DNA of 64,000 bases from Yamagishiella unicocca (GCA_003116995.1 BDSL01000035.1:496001-560000), one strand, 5' to 3'; counted from the first letter of the stretch, positions 1 to 12,900 are shown. Notes: a model not told the origin generated them from the sequence alone. Numbers and translations: made by a program.

Positions 1-3000
1 TCACCGGGTTCAAGGCAGGCAAAGTGCATGACAGTGTGTTCAAGATGCCAGCCCCCTGCAAGGGGGTGCAGCCAACGGATTCCCCGACAGACACTGCTGA
101 CTCGGTATTCCACAGCGGCGGTGACTATGGGGGTGCAGACTACGATGTGGACTACAGTAATACAACTACTTCGCCGCATAACAATAAAACATCATCTACG
201 ACAATGACAGCTCTAGGAGGTAAGGGTTTCCCTCGTTGTCTCCATGCATCTCACATACATTTACACAGGATATTGATGATGTACGTACAGCTGCAAGCGA
301 CATGCGCACGCACGTGCGTGCAACCTCCTATATATGCGCGCGTCGGAGCCGCCTGCATTCAGCGGGTTATTGAGGCATCGATCCAAGTAACATATTTAAG
401 TAGTAGAACGTCGATGCACTATGATAATAGGTTGACACACGACGGATGTATGACATGCATGGCTTGTGATGGCTATGTTGCAGCAGTAGTGGGCAATACA
501 TCGATGCGGGATCTATCCGCTATTCACTGTCGTTCGGCATGCATCTGCTGCTGTGTGTCCTGTGTTACCTGCGTGCGTGCCAACTAACCAGCAGCCAGGT
601 ATCCACGGTATCCAATACTCACGCAAGGATTCCATCCTTGCACCCTATGGCAGCAGCAGGGGTAATCCCACTGCCTAGATAGACTCGGCATCACATCGAC
701 CAATCAAGGCAATCATCCCCGCAAACTCGTCCGTCCGTCGATAGATCAACCCCTAGCTAGTTACCCCGCCCAGTCTGACCATCCATGGCCGACGCACGCC
801 GCCTCTTCGTCTGCTGTGCACGCACGGAGGGGACACCTTGACAGCCACCATTACCCCGCAGTCCCACACCGGTGCGGCCATCACAGCAAATACCAAGCTA
901 GTGAATGACCACAACCGCCGTGCCCGCAACAGCACCTGCCAGTCCCATCAGCAGGTAGCTGGAGCCGCTTGCCCCACCTACACCTTGGCTCACAACCAGT
1001 TTTCACACATGAGCCATACGGAGTGGTCTGCCACCAGGCTGGGCCTGCGGAAGCGGGTGGCCCCCGAGAGTGATGTGGCGCCCCAAAGCACCGCGGCGGG
1101 CGGCCCTGACCCGATCCCCACCTACCAGCGGGTTCTGGCGGATGACCAGCTCCCTCAGACGGTGGACTGGCGGGGCACGGGGGCTGACGGCCCCGGGGTC
1201 AAGGACCAGGTGCACTGTGGAAGCTGCTGGGTGAGTTCGTGTGCGTGACTACTGTTAACTGAGCAAATTGAAGCTGTATAAATGGTGCGGCACCTACCGG
1301 CGTAGTCAGGGACAAACAGCCGCCGAGTTCAAGTAAGCGTGTCAGGGCTGCAAGCAGCTTAGGGCTGCAAGCAGCTTAGGACTGCTCTCCCGTGCGTATG
1401 ACACATACGCTAGATAGATAGATAGGGCGTGGATGGTCCGGTGCAAGGGTTACTATTTACTATAACTAGCGTGCCAGGTTTACAAATGGAAACATCAGTC
1501 CGCTGCTGGTAGCTGAAAGAGTATGTACCTACGTGCGTGGCTGGGTCTGTCTGTCTGTATGTATGTACGTATGTATGTATGTACCCCAGCTGGTCCGTCC
1601 CGTGATTGATAGATGCGCCGCCATGAAGGAGAAATAAACCTCGCCCCATACGTAGCGACGTATGCTCGTACGTCGGTAGGCCCAATACTCCATACGTACG
1701 GCAGTAAATATATCCATGTTACAGTGGATAGAAAGATCAGCAGTAGTGGTCACGGATTGCACTAAAAACGGTAAATATAATAATACTCCAGCAACGTTGC
1801 CAACGCAGGCACACAGCACCGCTGGAGGCATGCAGGCCGCATGGTACTTGGCAACAGGTACGTAGGCGGGGTAAGATTCATGGGGGTGGATGGCTGGGTA
1901 GGTGGCTGGGTGGATGATATGGATGGATGGCCTTGAGCAGGTATCTGTACGATGTACTCACTCGCTCCGCCGTAGCCACCCACCCACCCATCATGCACCT
2001 GCCTCGGTGGTCCTTCTCTACCTCCCGCCGCCCTCGCTCGCTCCCACCACCCGCCTCCCCACAGGCCAGTCCCTGTCGTTCAGTGAGCAGCAGCTGGTGG
2101 ACTGCGCCTGGAACTATGAAATGAATGGTTGCTTTGGAGGTGAGGCGACGGTGCGCACGCACGTGAGAGAACCAAGTAGTAAGCCCGCCTCCTCCTCCTC
2201 ATCTCCTCACTAAATCAAGGCGTAAACAAGCAAGCAGAACGCACGAATGAAGTTACCCCTTCCCGCTGTTGCCCTGTTGCTTATTTTGCTGCTGTTGGGA
2301 TCCTGCCGGAAAGATTAGGCTCGCTTTAAGGATTATGTGTACTTTTGGGGTAGCATGCTGTGTACTACTAGCTAGTGCGGCCTTCAGGTGTTTCTGGACG
2401 AGGCATTTTGCCCTGCGTGGGGTTGATGATCGCTACGGGCTACTTTTTAGCCTCAGGTTTCGCTTACTTAGTATTACGTACGATCGACCCCCTACATTCA
2501 CTTCATTCGCCGTCGTGCATCATGATTATCTGTCAGGCGATGTGGACAGCGCCGTACAGTACGTGGTGGACTCTGGAGGTATCGCCCAGGAGACGGACTA
2601 CCCATACATTGGACAGAACGGCATATGCAGGGGCTCTGAGTTCTCGCCCCAAAATTCCTCGGCAGCTTCAAGCTCCTCCCCGACTCGCTTGTCCAAGAAG
2701 GTTAAGCCCGCGCCCCTGACCGGCCGCTTTTCCGGTTACATGAGTGTTCCGGCCAACGACACCAAGGCCCTGATGGAGGCTGTCCACCTGAAGGGCCCCA
2801 TCTCCGTGGCCATGTATGCGGGGGAGCAGTCCTTCCACTTCTACTCGGATGGGGTCTACTACAATCCAGAGTGCCCCCAGGTAAATTTCTTGCGGATCGA
2901 AAAAAAGACCTGTTCCGTCTATCTTCATGGATTAGTAGTAGGGAAGAACGGATAGCCAGCCAACGTTCCCAGCAGTTCCCAGACGTACGGCTCGTTTAGT

Positions 3001-4809
3001 AGGTAGGTTATCGGGCGTCGGAATGGGCTGTCTAGTGATGACGTTTTGCATAAGTATTCCCGCAAGTGTTTGCAAGGATTTGCATTAGTCGCCGACCCGT
3101 ACACTCCGGCATGGCAAGCGGTAGCACCTCCAATCACCTTCACCCTACCTCGCTGGGGCGCCTCGCAGCGCAGAGGCCACTGTATGCACTGCTGTATTCG
3201 GGGACCAAAACACGAATAATCCAGTGGAAGTGAATGCCGTACGTTTTCATTTATGCTGAGACTGACTTCCGCACGTGTGCAGACGGGTCGCTCATTAGTT
3301 CCTTCCGTCCACACGCCCATCCATCTGCCGCGCATGCAGCATAAGCGCGAACGTACAGTTTCGGCTTGATATTAGGAACGGCGGGGTGTGTGGACGTTTT
3401 CTAGGATCGTCATCGGTTTCGCCCCGGACGCTATTTATTTGCGGTGCTGGCACTTGTGTACATATGGAACGAAATGGAATTCTGGGGATGTTGCGAGTAT
3501 TTTTGTCCCGTCTGAGGATCGCGTGGGGATCGAACACGTTCCCCTTGTTTTCCCCGAAGAAAAAGGGGAAAAGGAAAGTATTACATGTATCGACATGTAT
3601 AGTCTTGTTAGGTAGCTTATTGAGCTTGTGCTGCTGTGGTATTATGATTAGCTACATGTCAGCTTACAGTCAGTATATTTGCCCGCACACACATCGTACA
3701 TACAGAGCATTTACGAAATGGACCACGCCGTCCTGTTGATGGGCTATGGCACCACCGAAGACGGGATTGACTACTGGCTGGTCAAGAACAGGTACATACA
3801 CGCGGCGGTAGGGCTGGGGTAACCGTGGCTTTCGCCCACATACACCCGAGTACGTACTTAGCATAGGTGCACCGTCGACAGTGCGCCAAACGAAAATGGA
3901 TTTCATTACAACGTGAAAACCGCACGTTCCTACCAATGATACGTGCACGCGCCATTGTACATTTGTGCTTTGTTTGGGTATCCTTCGTAAACGCAAAAGC
4001 TACGTTCCTGTAAGCCTCCTTTCCTTGAATGTGTTTGTGCCATAGGGCCCACACGTGTGCTGAAGCATCTGTATGCCTTATTGTTTCTCGGCAGTCAGCT
4101 GCCAAAGCAACTCGCACACACCATGTGCGTATATGGATGTATGGGCTGATCCTGCTGCTGCTGACGACGGTTGCTTGATGCCCTCACTGCCCCTACCTTT
4201 CCTACCTGCTGCTGCTTCCACCGCCCCGGTCTCTGCTGTGCACTACGGCCTGTTACGAACCGCTACGTACCATACATCGATCGCAGCTGGTCCAAGTTCT
4301 GGGGCCTGGGCGGGTGAGGCGCCGGGCCGGCTAATGGCGCGTATGGAGGGAACGAAAATGTTGAAGGCCATGGGAGGGGGACCTCGTGTATTGCCTTGGT
4401 CCGCACATCAATACTGGTACAGATACCTGGTATAGATAGCGGACGGAATGAAGACGACGGACGGACGGGCTGTTGACATAGCGGCAAATGAGAGTCAGGC
4501 GCCGCCCATACATACAGGCAGGTCAATGCTCGCTAGCTGGCCCGTCCATACCAAACGGATGCCCGCGCGCGTGTCTGTTGGTGTCCACGACCGCCACAAC
4601 TGCTCCTCGAACGCGCTAACATTTGCACCTTGTCCCGAATAGAATTGTGCCCTGCCCGCCTTCCTGCCCATGCTACACGCTCGACCAGCTATTTCAAAAT
4701 TACTCGCAATGGCGTCAACGGCAACGACTGCGGCATCACCAGCTCACCAGTCATCATGTTAGTCGACGAGGCGGCGGCGGCGACGGCAGTGGCGAACGCT
4801 GGCCGCTAG
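1..4809 (+). CDS. Papain-like cysteine protease (C1A family), copy 1, 5' end outside window
   Basis: Endopeptidase of the papain/cathepsin family with an I29-type propeptide. Supported exons are 862-1230, 1809-1857, 2065-2139, 2537-2880, 3706-3791, 4287-4313 and 4689-4809, with matching phases throughout. The first carries the propeptide segment YTLAHNQFSHMSHTEW, the mature start LPQTVDWRG and the catalytic Cys in GSCW. The next ones give QQLVDCAW and GCFGG. The catalytic His is in DHAVLLMGYG (exon 3706). The catalytic Asn is in VKNSWSKFWG, with its Ser codon split across the intron at 3792-4286. The C-terminus is GYFKITRNGVNGNDCGI, then an Ala-rich tail and stop at 4807-4809. Bases 3-219 are open in one frame (VHDSVFKMPAPCKG, then a D/N/T-rich stretch) and end at a GTAAGG donor; they are probably an upstream exon, but the exon that should join them to 862 was not found. 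The catalytic triad is intact, so the gene is probably functional. A near copy lies inverted at 61131-63485. Confidence 0.85.
220..861 (+). other. Probable intron(s) of protease copy 1
   Basis: Non-coding in appearance and rich in GTAC words. It starts at a GTAAGG donor and ends at CCCCGCAG. The phases at the two ends do not agree (1 and 0), so a small exon with the first helix of the I29 propeptide is probably missed here. Confidence 0.4.
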
Positions 4810-4852
4810 TTAGCTAACAATGGAAGAATAAATTTGGGTGCGCAGGAATATG

Positions 4853-4862
4853 TGTAATGTAA
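4853..4862 (+). promoter_or_regulatory. Polyadenylation signals TGTAA x2 after protease copy 1
   Basis: Two adjacent TGTAA pentamers, the standard volvocine polyadenylation signal, lie 44 bases after the stop codon. This gives a short 3' UTR. Confidence 0.6.
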
Positions 4863-5319
4863 GGTAGTTATGCTGCTGGAATTTGCCGTCGTCGTTAAAC
4901 CGTCGCTAGTCGTACACGCAGTTGCTTTGGTTAAGGTCGTTGAAAGCTACAGTCGGCTTCATCCTTCGGGTGGCTCGATAACAATCTAGACGGATCCGGT
5001 GATACGTTTTTTTCAGCAAGCTACATGGCGCTGTAGTTGAGCGCCTGTCGGGAGTTGAGCGGATCCAGAGGTAGCATCGCGTACGTAATCGAGTCACTGC
5101 GTTTACTTCCGCGTTAGTTGCGACAGAATCACTGAAACGTGGTGTCGTTTTCGGATTGGGCGATGTTTGTCGGTTCAGGCACGGAGAGGCGCTGTCTCGC
5201 TCGCCATCACCGGGATCTACTTAGTACTTTTGTGGCTTCGCAGAGACTTGTCTCCCTAGTTTATGTACTATTCGCTCCCTGCTTTGGTTCATACTCCGAG
5301 CTGGCCCATAGCAGGTTGA

Positions 5320-5747
5320 AGCTGTTATGTTAGCAATATCAACAATCTTGCCCCGGTTCATAGGCCGGAACCTTCGCCGTTTCATAACCGCTGGCTGGCT
5401 TCAGATAATCTGGCAGCGTATGTTTGCTATTCGTTGCGTGTCATATATGATCAGTGTACCGAATGCCGTAATGCCCTACTGTAAAGTCGTATTCCGCTCA
5501 GTGATCTCGTCGCCTGCTCGCGCTGGCTTTCGCGCACTTGCGTCCCCGTTCGCTCGGAGGTGACGATTCAAGCCCGGCACTACTGCCGAGGTTTCAACAG
5601 GCTTCAACCTTCTGCCGGCGCTCCGCCTATGGAACCCGGACCTGTCGCTTGTCATGCACGCAGCAAGCGCTGTGGCTGTGCGCACTATTATCTTGTCAAG
5701 TGGACAGGGTTTACGTCTGAGCTGCCTCTATCTAATCAGCGGTAGTT
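5320..5747 (+). pseudogene. Degraded Ty3/gypsy integrase C-terminus with chromodomain remnant
   Basis: Pieces in shifting frames follow the order of a chromoviral integrase C-terminus. ILPRFIG (about 5342-5362) resembles the LxPRFIGPF motif after the integrase core. AAYVCYSLRV (about 5416-5446) could be the following AYxLxLP strand. HYYLVKWTGFTSE (about 5685-5723) matches the chromodomain core YLVKWxGY, followed by LPLSN where WEPLSNL is expected. Stops and frame changes show it is dead. No reverse transcriptase or LTR was recognised nearby. The chromodomain match is the strongest part; the rest is weak. Confidence 0.45.
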
Positions 5748-6198
5748 CAGACTACCACCACTCGGATACGGGTGGGATCCCCACACTTATAATGCCGTAT
5801 TTCGTCCTTGCGGCACGTACGGCCCTTGAATGGGTTCCGTGCCTGAGGATAGAGGGCCTCCGACGGAGGAGACCCGGTACAATTGAGGAAGGGATCGGGA
5901 GGGCAATATGGGCGATTGGTGCGAGGAAACGATGGGAGCATGGTGTGGGAGCAGCATGTTGGGAGTGTGCGTGGTGGTGATTAAGCCATGCTTCCCATGC
6001 TTCAGCCATGCTTACGGGCCAGACACGTGCCTCAGAGGCCCTGCGACGGTCGCAGGAGGCCCAGCATACTACGGGGCGCGGCTTGGGAGCAAGGGCAAGA
6101 TGGGCGGTTGATGGGAGGATGGTGAAAGCATGGTGGAAGCATGGTGGCTGGCGGTGCGTCTGTACACCGTCCCGCGTACTACAGTGTGGCTCTTTCCA

Positions 6199-6224
6199 TC
6201 ACGGCTATATGTACATAGCCGTGA
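6199..6224. repeat. Short perfect hairpin
   Basis: TCACGGCTAT and ATAGCCGTGA form a 10-bp stem around a 6-base loop. No function is suggested by the context. Confidence 0.6.
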
Positions 6225-7079
6225 CGGCATAGTAGCATCCGATCCATGCACTTGGATGGGGGGCGCGGCATGGTGGGAGCATGCTCGCAGACGAATAAAG
6301 CAGATTAAGGCTGGACTGGAGCTTGCTGCCTTTGCCTTGCTGACTCACCGTCGGACAGCTCGCCGACATATCGGTTTTAAGATTTTGCGCGGCCCACTTA
6401 TGGACGCTGTGCATATCGCCGTTTTTGCTTTTTGGTTTGAGCCAACGCAGCGGCCAAAAGGGGCTGAGCTGGCCTGAACCTGCCTGAAGCCCTGCGATGC
6501 GCGTCGTTCCGCACGCGACTGTTTTGTCCGTACACGTATAACGTGTGAGTAGCAGGTTTCTACAAGTCCCTGATCGCTAAGCATGCGTGGGCAGGCGTTA
6601 GAGTCGTTAGAGCTCGGTAGCGTTCGGTAGCTGCCTAACGGTGTGAGCGAGAAATGCGATGGAAAACAACCAATCGCAGAAGATTTGCCTGAACAACCAC
6701 TGTATTTCCGCACATGCATCCACCTGGTACTTGCCTACAGATACCCCTCCCTATGCTTGGTGTTGGACACGTCAGATATAGCTGGATATATATATCGTAA
6801 CGCTACAAATACAGTACCAATATCATTCTCTATAACAATGCACGAGGATTGCCTCTATTCAGGACTTCGCCATTCCCTATTACCGTACGCCGACTTGACA
6901 AGACGCCTCACAGGCATCCGCCATCCTAGTTATAGTTCATAGCTTTGAAAGGACGGCCGCATCTTATGCTCACCCGCCTTCTGTGGACACTGAAGCATGG
7001 CGGCAGCTAGTCCACTTATCGTCTTCAAAGGCATCCTATGGACAGCGCAACATAACTAAACCTCTATAGCTTGGGAGAA

Positions 7080-9930
7080 ATGAACAGCAATAACCTTGGT
7101 CCCGGCCGGCATCGTGGTGTGGCCGAGGTCCTCCGCGAGCTGAGCGTCCCCGCAGCGGACGCGTTCTTCGACAGCCTACAAAGCCATAACTGCCTCTGCC
7201 CCGCGCGGCTGGTGTGCCGCGGCCTGCGCGACGCCGTCGACGGCAGCGTGCGCGAGCTGCGCCTGACGGTGCACCCGACGGACAAGCACCGCTGGCGCTC
7301 CGGCCAGCTGCCCTCCCTGGCCCGGTGGCCTCGCTGCAGCTCTGTCTGCGTCGAGTTGGAGGGCGACGACGACTTCCCGGAAGCCGTCGACGCCGCAGCC
7401 CTGCTGGCGCTGCCCTTCACCGGCCTGAGCTCGGAGGCCCGCCACCGAATCACCCGCCTCGCCTTCATACAGCTGGATGGCTCGCTTTCCAACTCCGAGG
7501 CCGTCGTCGCAATGCTGGCGCACCGCCTGCCCGCGCTGCGCGAGCTGGAGCTCCACGAGCTGGGCGGCATGTCGTACAAACGGCTGCACCAGCAAGTCAT
7601 GTACGACAGCCTCGCCATGCTGCCCCACCTGGAGCGTCTCACGCTGCCCGACTGCCGCGCGCTCAAGTGCGTGGGTGCCCTTGCTGGCAGCGGCGGCGGC
7701 AGCGGAGCTGCCGGCGGCGGCGCCGGTGGCGGCGGCCTCCGGCGCCTTGAGGTCCGCGACCTGCTCGGCGGCGCCGGCAGCGATCTGAGCGCTAAGGTGG
7801 TCGCGGGAGTGGTGCAGCTGGGTGCCCTCCGGGAGCTGCGCTTCGCCGAGTGCAACCTTTTCGACAGGGCTGACGGGGCCTGCGCGTCGCTGCGGCTGCT
7901 GCTGGGCAGCCTGCCGCCCTCCCTGGAGCTGCTCAAGCTGGACGGCTGCTGGTTCGCTCCCGACCACGTCAGCCTGCACGTCACCGTGCGCCTGACGGGA
8001 GGCCGCGTCTCCTCCGTCGACCTGGCCTCAGGCGCACTGCTCCCGGTGGCGATATCCGAGCTAGCGGAGCTCGCGCACGCGGTACTGCTGCCATGCTTCG
8101 AGGCCGTAAACCAACACCCGCTACAGCCGCACCGACAACAACAGCAGCAACACCCACAGCAGCACCAGGGCCAGCAGCAAGACCTGCAGCGGCTCACGGT
8201 AGGCAGAGTAGAGGTGGTTACCGAGAAGCCGCTCGGGGAGGCGGAGGTGGAGCAGCTGCGGGCGCTGCAGCGGTGCTGCCCGTTGCTGCATGTAGAGGCG
8301 CTGCTGCTGCGCCCGACGACTTCTCTGGAACAGGTGGTGCAGGCGGTGGAAGCGCTGGGCAGGCCGGAGCACCTGGAGCTTCAGCTGCCGGTGTACCGAG
8401 CTTGCCACAGCTGCCGCCTCACAATGCATGTGCGGACAGCGATCGGCGGAGCGGCGGGGGAGACTGAAGCGGCGGGGGAGAGGGCGGGGGCAGGGGAGAG
8501 GGCGGGGGCAGGGGAAAGGGCGGGGGCAGGGGAGAGGGCGGGGGCAGGGGAGGGGGCGGGGGCAGGGGAGGGGGCGGGGTCAGGGGAGGGGGCGGGGACG
8601 GGGCCGCTGGCACGGGCAGACCAGCAACAAGGGGCGGCGGCTCTGCCGTCGGCCGGGGACCTGATGCGGGCGATGGTGCGGCACATGACGGCCGGGGCAG
8701 CGGAGGCGGCGTCGGAGGTGACGGAGGTGGCGGCGGAGGTGGCGGAGGTGGCGGAGGTGGCGGCGGAGGTCTCAGGAGCAGCGGAGGCGACGCTTTCGGG
8801 TGTGGCGACAGGAGGGTGCCCCGGGGCGGCCAGCAGGGGCGGTGTTGACGCCACCACCGCTCCAGCACCGACCCCCGCGGCCGGCTCGTCCGATGTGCTG
8901 ATGCTGAAGGGGCCCTTCGTCGCGCTGCTGACGCTAGGGGCGGGCTTCCTCAGGGGTTGGATGCAGCTGCTGGAGGATCGCGCGGCCGCCAGCGTCGCCG
9001 CCGCTGCCGAGAACAACAGTAGCAGTGGTGCCGCCGCCGCCGCCGCCACCGCCATCACCGCCGCCGCTGCCACCACCACCAGCAACAGCAGGTGTGTGGT
9101 GTCGTACCAGTCGGTCCCGGACGCCGCCGCGGTCATCGTGTCGTGCATCAAGGGCAGGGCAGCGGCGGTGGCAGCGGCGGCGGCGGCGCTAGTGGACGTG
9201 GCGGCGGCGGTGTCGTCGTTGGAAGTGGTGCCGCTGGCTGCGGTGGCGGTGGCGGACCGGTGCCGGGTCTTCAAGGGCTCGGGGGACCTGTGCGCCCAGC
9301 TGGTGTTCCTGGCGGCTTTCGAGCAGGTGGGCAGCTGCAGGCGAGGAAGCGCTCTGTGGCGACAGCACCACTTAGGGGTCAGCTGTGTTGCCACCGCGGG
9401 TCCAGATGGCGCGGATGACGTGGAACGTTACCGGGGGTTCTAGGTCCCGGGAACCGGTGCCGCAACTGGGTTGGCGTACAGCCAGCACGGCGCCTCCGGG
9501 CTGTTGGCCGAGGGCTGCGATGGCACGTAGCGCCGGCTGGTTCCCGGTCTAGGTGGGCGTTGCGCCGATGGTGGGTAACCACTGCGCCACTGTCAAGAGG
9601 GCCGCTGAAGGGCAGTCCGCAGCTAGGCACACTGCTCTTCTGCGGCGCCTTGCTGCAGACCGCCCTTCAGCGGCCCTCGCTGCCTCCTCCCCCTTCCTCT
9701 TCTCCTTGTTTGGTTGCGCGTTCGCGCCATCGCTACGGGGGCATTTCCCCCCTGAAACGTTGGTCCCTCCTCCCTGCCCCGCCCCCTCGACCCCTGCGCA
9801 GGCAGTGCAGGCGGTCTGGGACGCCATACCCGAGTGCGACGGCTTGGCGGTGGGGCGGCAGCGGCTGGAGTGGCTGATGGCGCTGCGGGACCAGCTCAAG
9901 GCGCTGCCGGCTGTGGGGAGGCTGCAGTAG
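7080..9930 (+). CDS. F-box/leucine-rich-repeat-like protein with long low-complexity C-terminus
   Basis: Two exons, 7080-9326 and 9802-9930, joined in phase 0 (AAFEQ then AVQAVWDAIP), give 791 residues. The ATG at 7080 is the first in the open frame. The N-terminus resembles a degenerate F-box (LSVPAADAFFDSL and PARLVCRGLRDAVDG, residues about 15-60). It is followed by scattered leucine-rich segments such as LRELELHELGG, LERLTLPDC, LRELRFAECNLF and LELLKLDGCWF (residues about 150-300). Such volvocine proteins are usually taken as substrate adaptors of SCF ubiquitin ligases; that role is inferred from the family only. The second half has a Gln-rich run (about 8135-8180), an 18-bp coding minisatellite (8455-8600), a heptad-like A-E-V repeat (8700-8790) and Ala/Thr runs. 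Reading on past 9326 gives a stop at 9443, so the intron matters for the C-terminus. Confidence 0.65.
8455..8600 (+). repeat. 18-bp coding minisatellite (GERAGA repeats)
   Basis: About eight tandem copies of an 18-base GGGGAGAGGGCGGGGGCA-like unit encode six-residue repeats, GERAGA changing to GEGAGA, within the F-box-like gene. The strand is very G-rich, with runs of 3-5 G at regular spacing, which is favourable for G-quadruplexes. Confidence 0.8.
9598..9685. repeat. Inverted repeat in the F-box gene intron
   Basis: A 17-base arm (starting GAGGGCCGCTGAAGG) is repeated perfectly in reverse about 50 bases on. The pairing continues inward for about 10 more bases with two mismatches. Confidence 0.7.
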
Positions 9931-12900
9931 CTACGCAGGTAGGCAACGGCTGTAGCTAGGGACGGCTGTAGCTAGGGGACGGCCGTATGGCCCCGGCATC
10001 AGCGGGGAGGAAGGAGGCGGCTGGTTTTTTTAAATGCGCGTGACAATGATTGCAATGATTGGGTTTAGGGTTTCAGGGTCAGTTGTTGCACGGCCCCCGC
10101 GGGATGACGATATGTCATGGGTGGATTGCCATGGGATGACATATCGGCGGGGCAGACGGCGGCACGGCCCTCCCGCGTACCTACCCCGGACCGGGGTGGG
10201 CTTCGGGGTAAACTGCAAGGTGCCGGGACTGGCCCGTGTGTGTGCGTGTATTTTTTGGCGACTGCTGGGCTCTTTGGGCTCTTTCTAAGCGCGAGCGATG
10301 GGAGTAGGGGGGTAGGCGTTAGGTGCAATCATCCTGTGCAGGGACAGGTGCTGATCAGTAGTTTCAGGCAGCAAAAGGAATGCAGCGCGGGCTCGATTTT
10401 TCCTACCGGCATGGAGCGCAGGCCTCCATATGTACGGGCTTTCTGTACGGCAGTCCGTGACCTTTTTGCAGTACGTACGGTCCAAACACACCGGCTGAGG
10501 GGCGGCAGGGTTTCAGGCGCAGGATGTAGCTGGGAGGGCGTTTGGCAGCACCGGCTCTGGCTCTGACGTCGCATAGGTCGGGACGGAAACCTTCGGCAGC
10601 AATGTTGTTGTTTTCCTTCCTTGACTTGGATTGACGGCGTTTGGAATAGGCGGAGAGAGGCCGCGGCGCTCTGCCCGGGAGGTCTTTGGGGCTGCCTCCC
10701 TGACGACGGGGCTCTTTGACAGCACCGCGTCCGGACGGCCTGGTGGCTCACTTGTGCGTACACGAGCTGCAATCACGGTGCTGGCGAACGAACATAGCTG
10801 GGGAGAGGAGGAGGAGGGCGAGGAGGGGCAGGGCGAGGAGGAGGCACAGGAGGAGGAGGGCGAGGACGGATTTGTTGGTGCTGGCTGCAGCCGGGTTGAA
10901 TAACTTCTTGCTGTTGCTCTCAGCGGCGCGCGCGATGTTGTACCTTGACGGCAGGCAGATGGAGCTGTGGGTGGAGACAGCTGCTGCCGCCTGCTGGGAT
11001 GCAGTACCCCGCCGCGGGCGTGAAGGGGAGTCGGATGGTGCCCACCCGCCGGCTGGGCGGCGGTGAGAGAAAGCGGAGCTGACAGGGCTCTAGGACAGCA
11101 GACCACACGGCGGGTGGTTGCGGCAGCAGGCGACACGGCGGGCGGACGGATGATGGATGGGTGGGTAATGGATTGGTGGATGGACGAGCGCCATGTGCGA
11201 TGTGCCTGAGAGGGTTCCAGGGCTGAGTGACGGCAGGTTCATGGAAGCGTGAGACATGTACGACTAGTGTACGGCGATAGCGGGATGTGGAGGACGAGCT
11301 TCACGGGCGTCTAGGACTCGGACGGCCGACAGGGCAGAGCCGGAGGGGGGGGGGGCGAGGGCCACGAAACCTGCCCCCAGCTGCTGGTGGGGCGGGGTCG
11401 GTTATCCGTTTATGCGCCGTACAGGTGCTTGCCAAATACCGGTAACTGGTCGGCCAAGTTATGGTTGGTGTTCACCGCACCGAAGTCGCTCCGTCCAGAA
11501 ACACACGGCCCAGCACGGTGCGTGACAGCTGGTCGGTTGCTCGGATTGTGGGGGTCGTTGCCAGTTGGGTGTTGTCGTCGCCGCTGCCCCTGCGCCACGA
11601 TCATCCTACACCATCACCCCGCCGCCGGCGCCGTGACCCCTCTAACGCGGGCTTTGTGAATGTGTGCGTGCGACGCAATGATGGGATCGATGCGGGTCGT
11701 GCTGCCCACCACCACCAGGCGGGGTTCCCAGACCCACATAGTTGGATGGTCCGTGTCGTAATGCTGGACACCAGGCAGCTGACATGGCGGTGGTACGCAT
11801 CCACGACAATACACATTACATGGCTGTGGCCTGACGACATCCTGTGCTCGTCCATAGTAATCAAATGAGTGATCATCAACCCAGCCTCCCGTCTCCGCTG
11901 CACTCCTGTCCACGATGCCGTCCCTTGGGTCGGGTCGATCCCGACCCACGGGTCAACACGCGTACGATACAGCCCCGCCAAGCCCAGAATGCCGCAATGC
12001 GACGGCGTGCATTTTTCAGGTCAGTCAAAAACAATGGGCGTCCGTCAAACTCTGCAACAAATCCCTTCGGCGTGTACAGTGTGGAGGGGCCGTGTTTGAA
12101 GCCAGGCGGGCAGGTGCGTGCCAGCAGCAGCGGCGCCCTAGCGGGGTGTGTGTGTGTGGCGGCGCCATAGCGCCAGCCTACTCTCACGTAAGGGCGGCTT
12201 CGTTCCTCGAGCGTCTGTCTAGCGCTCATTCTCCAGGATACACATGTCCAGTCAGCAGCGCCTCACCACCGTAGCAGCCCGGGGCCCCAGACGCGCGCTC
12301 ACGCCTGGACTGAACTGGGAGCCAGCGTAAGTGCGTGCGCCCTCGGAGCTAGCGCGGTATCTTGGTACCCGCCTGCTCGCCTGGCTCAGCGAGGACCAAA
12401 AGCCGGTCGTCATACAGGCACACCGACAGACACACCGACAGGCACACGCCGCTTAAGAGTCTCTTAAGAGCCCTGTATGTGGTAGCTCGGACTGCAGCGC
12501 TGGGCCATCCGCCGTCCGTCTTTCAATACGGAAAGCAAGGGAACCCCCAGTAACGAACAAACGTCGGTGTGAAGTCCAGCCACGCTACCGGGCGCCTCGC
12601 CTCCTAGATCAGGTGTACGCGGGCTCACGCTGATGGCGAAACCCCAACCCCAGCTCATCAGCCAAGACAAGACAGGCAGCCCAAGGGTGCCACCGAGGAC
12701 GCAGCAAGTGAGCTGGTGAAACGACTCATGCCTGCATGCAGAATATGCACCCCCAAACCCTCTCCCGCACACACATGCACCGCCAAATCCAAGTCCATCC
12801 AAATCGAAATCCAAATCCGGCCTTGGAATATACCGGTAATAGTCAGTTGCGCTGCATACGCCCCAGTCCATCGTCAGGTCCAAATGTCGTAACCGCTTGC

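Larger units (their letters stand above)
4864..7079. other. Intergenic region between protease copy 1 and the F-box gene
   Basis: No intact gene seen. Bases to about 5110 still match, inverted, the sequence downstream of protease copy 2 (to about 60800). A Ty3-type integrase remnant lies at 5320-5747. Bases 5900-6300 are rich in GCATGGTGGGAGCATG-like words, and a 10-bp-stem hairpin sits at 6199-6224. I see nothing recognisable at 6300-7079. Confidence 0.5.

Noticed and set aside
7064..8197. Minus-strand ORF of 377 residues opposite the F-box-like gene
   Set aside because: Ser/Arg/Cys-rich frame created by high GC on the opposite strand; no domains, and the plus strand has a better gene.
8381..9394. 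Minus-strand ORF of 337 residues, Ala/Pro/Thr-rich
   Set aside because: Shadow of the repeat-rich part of the same plus-strand gene.
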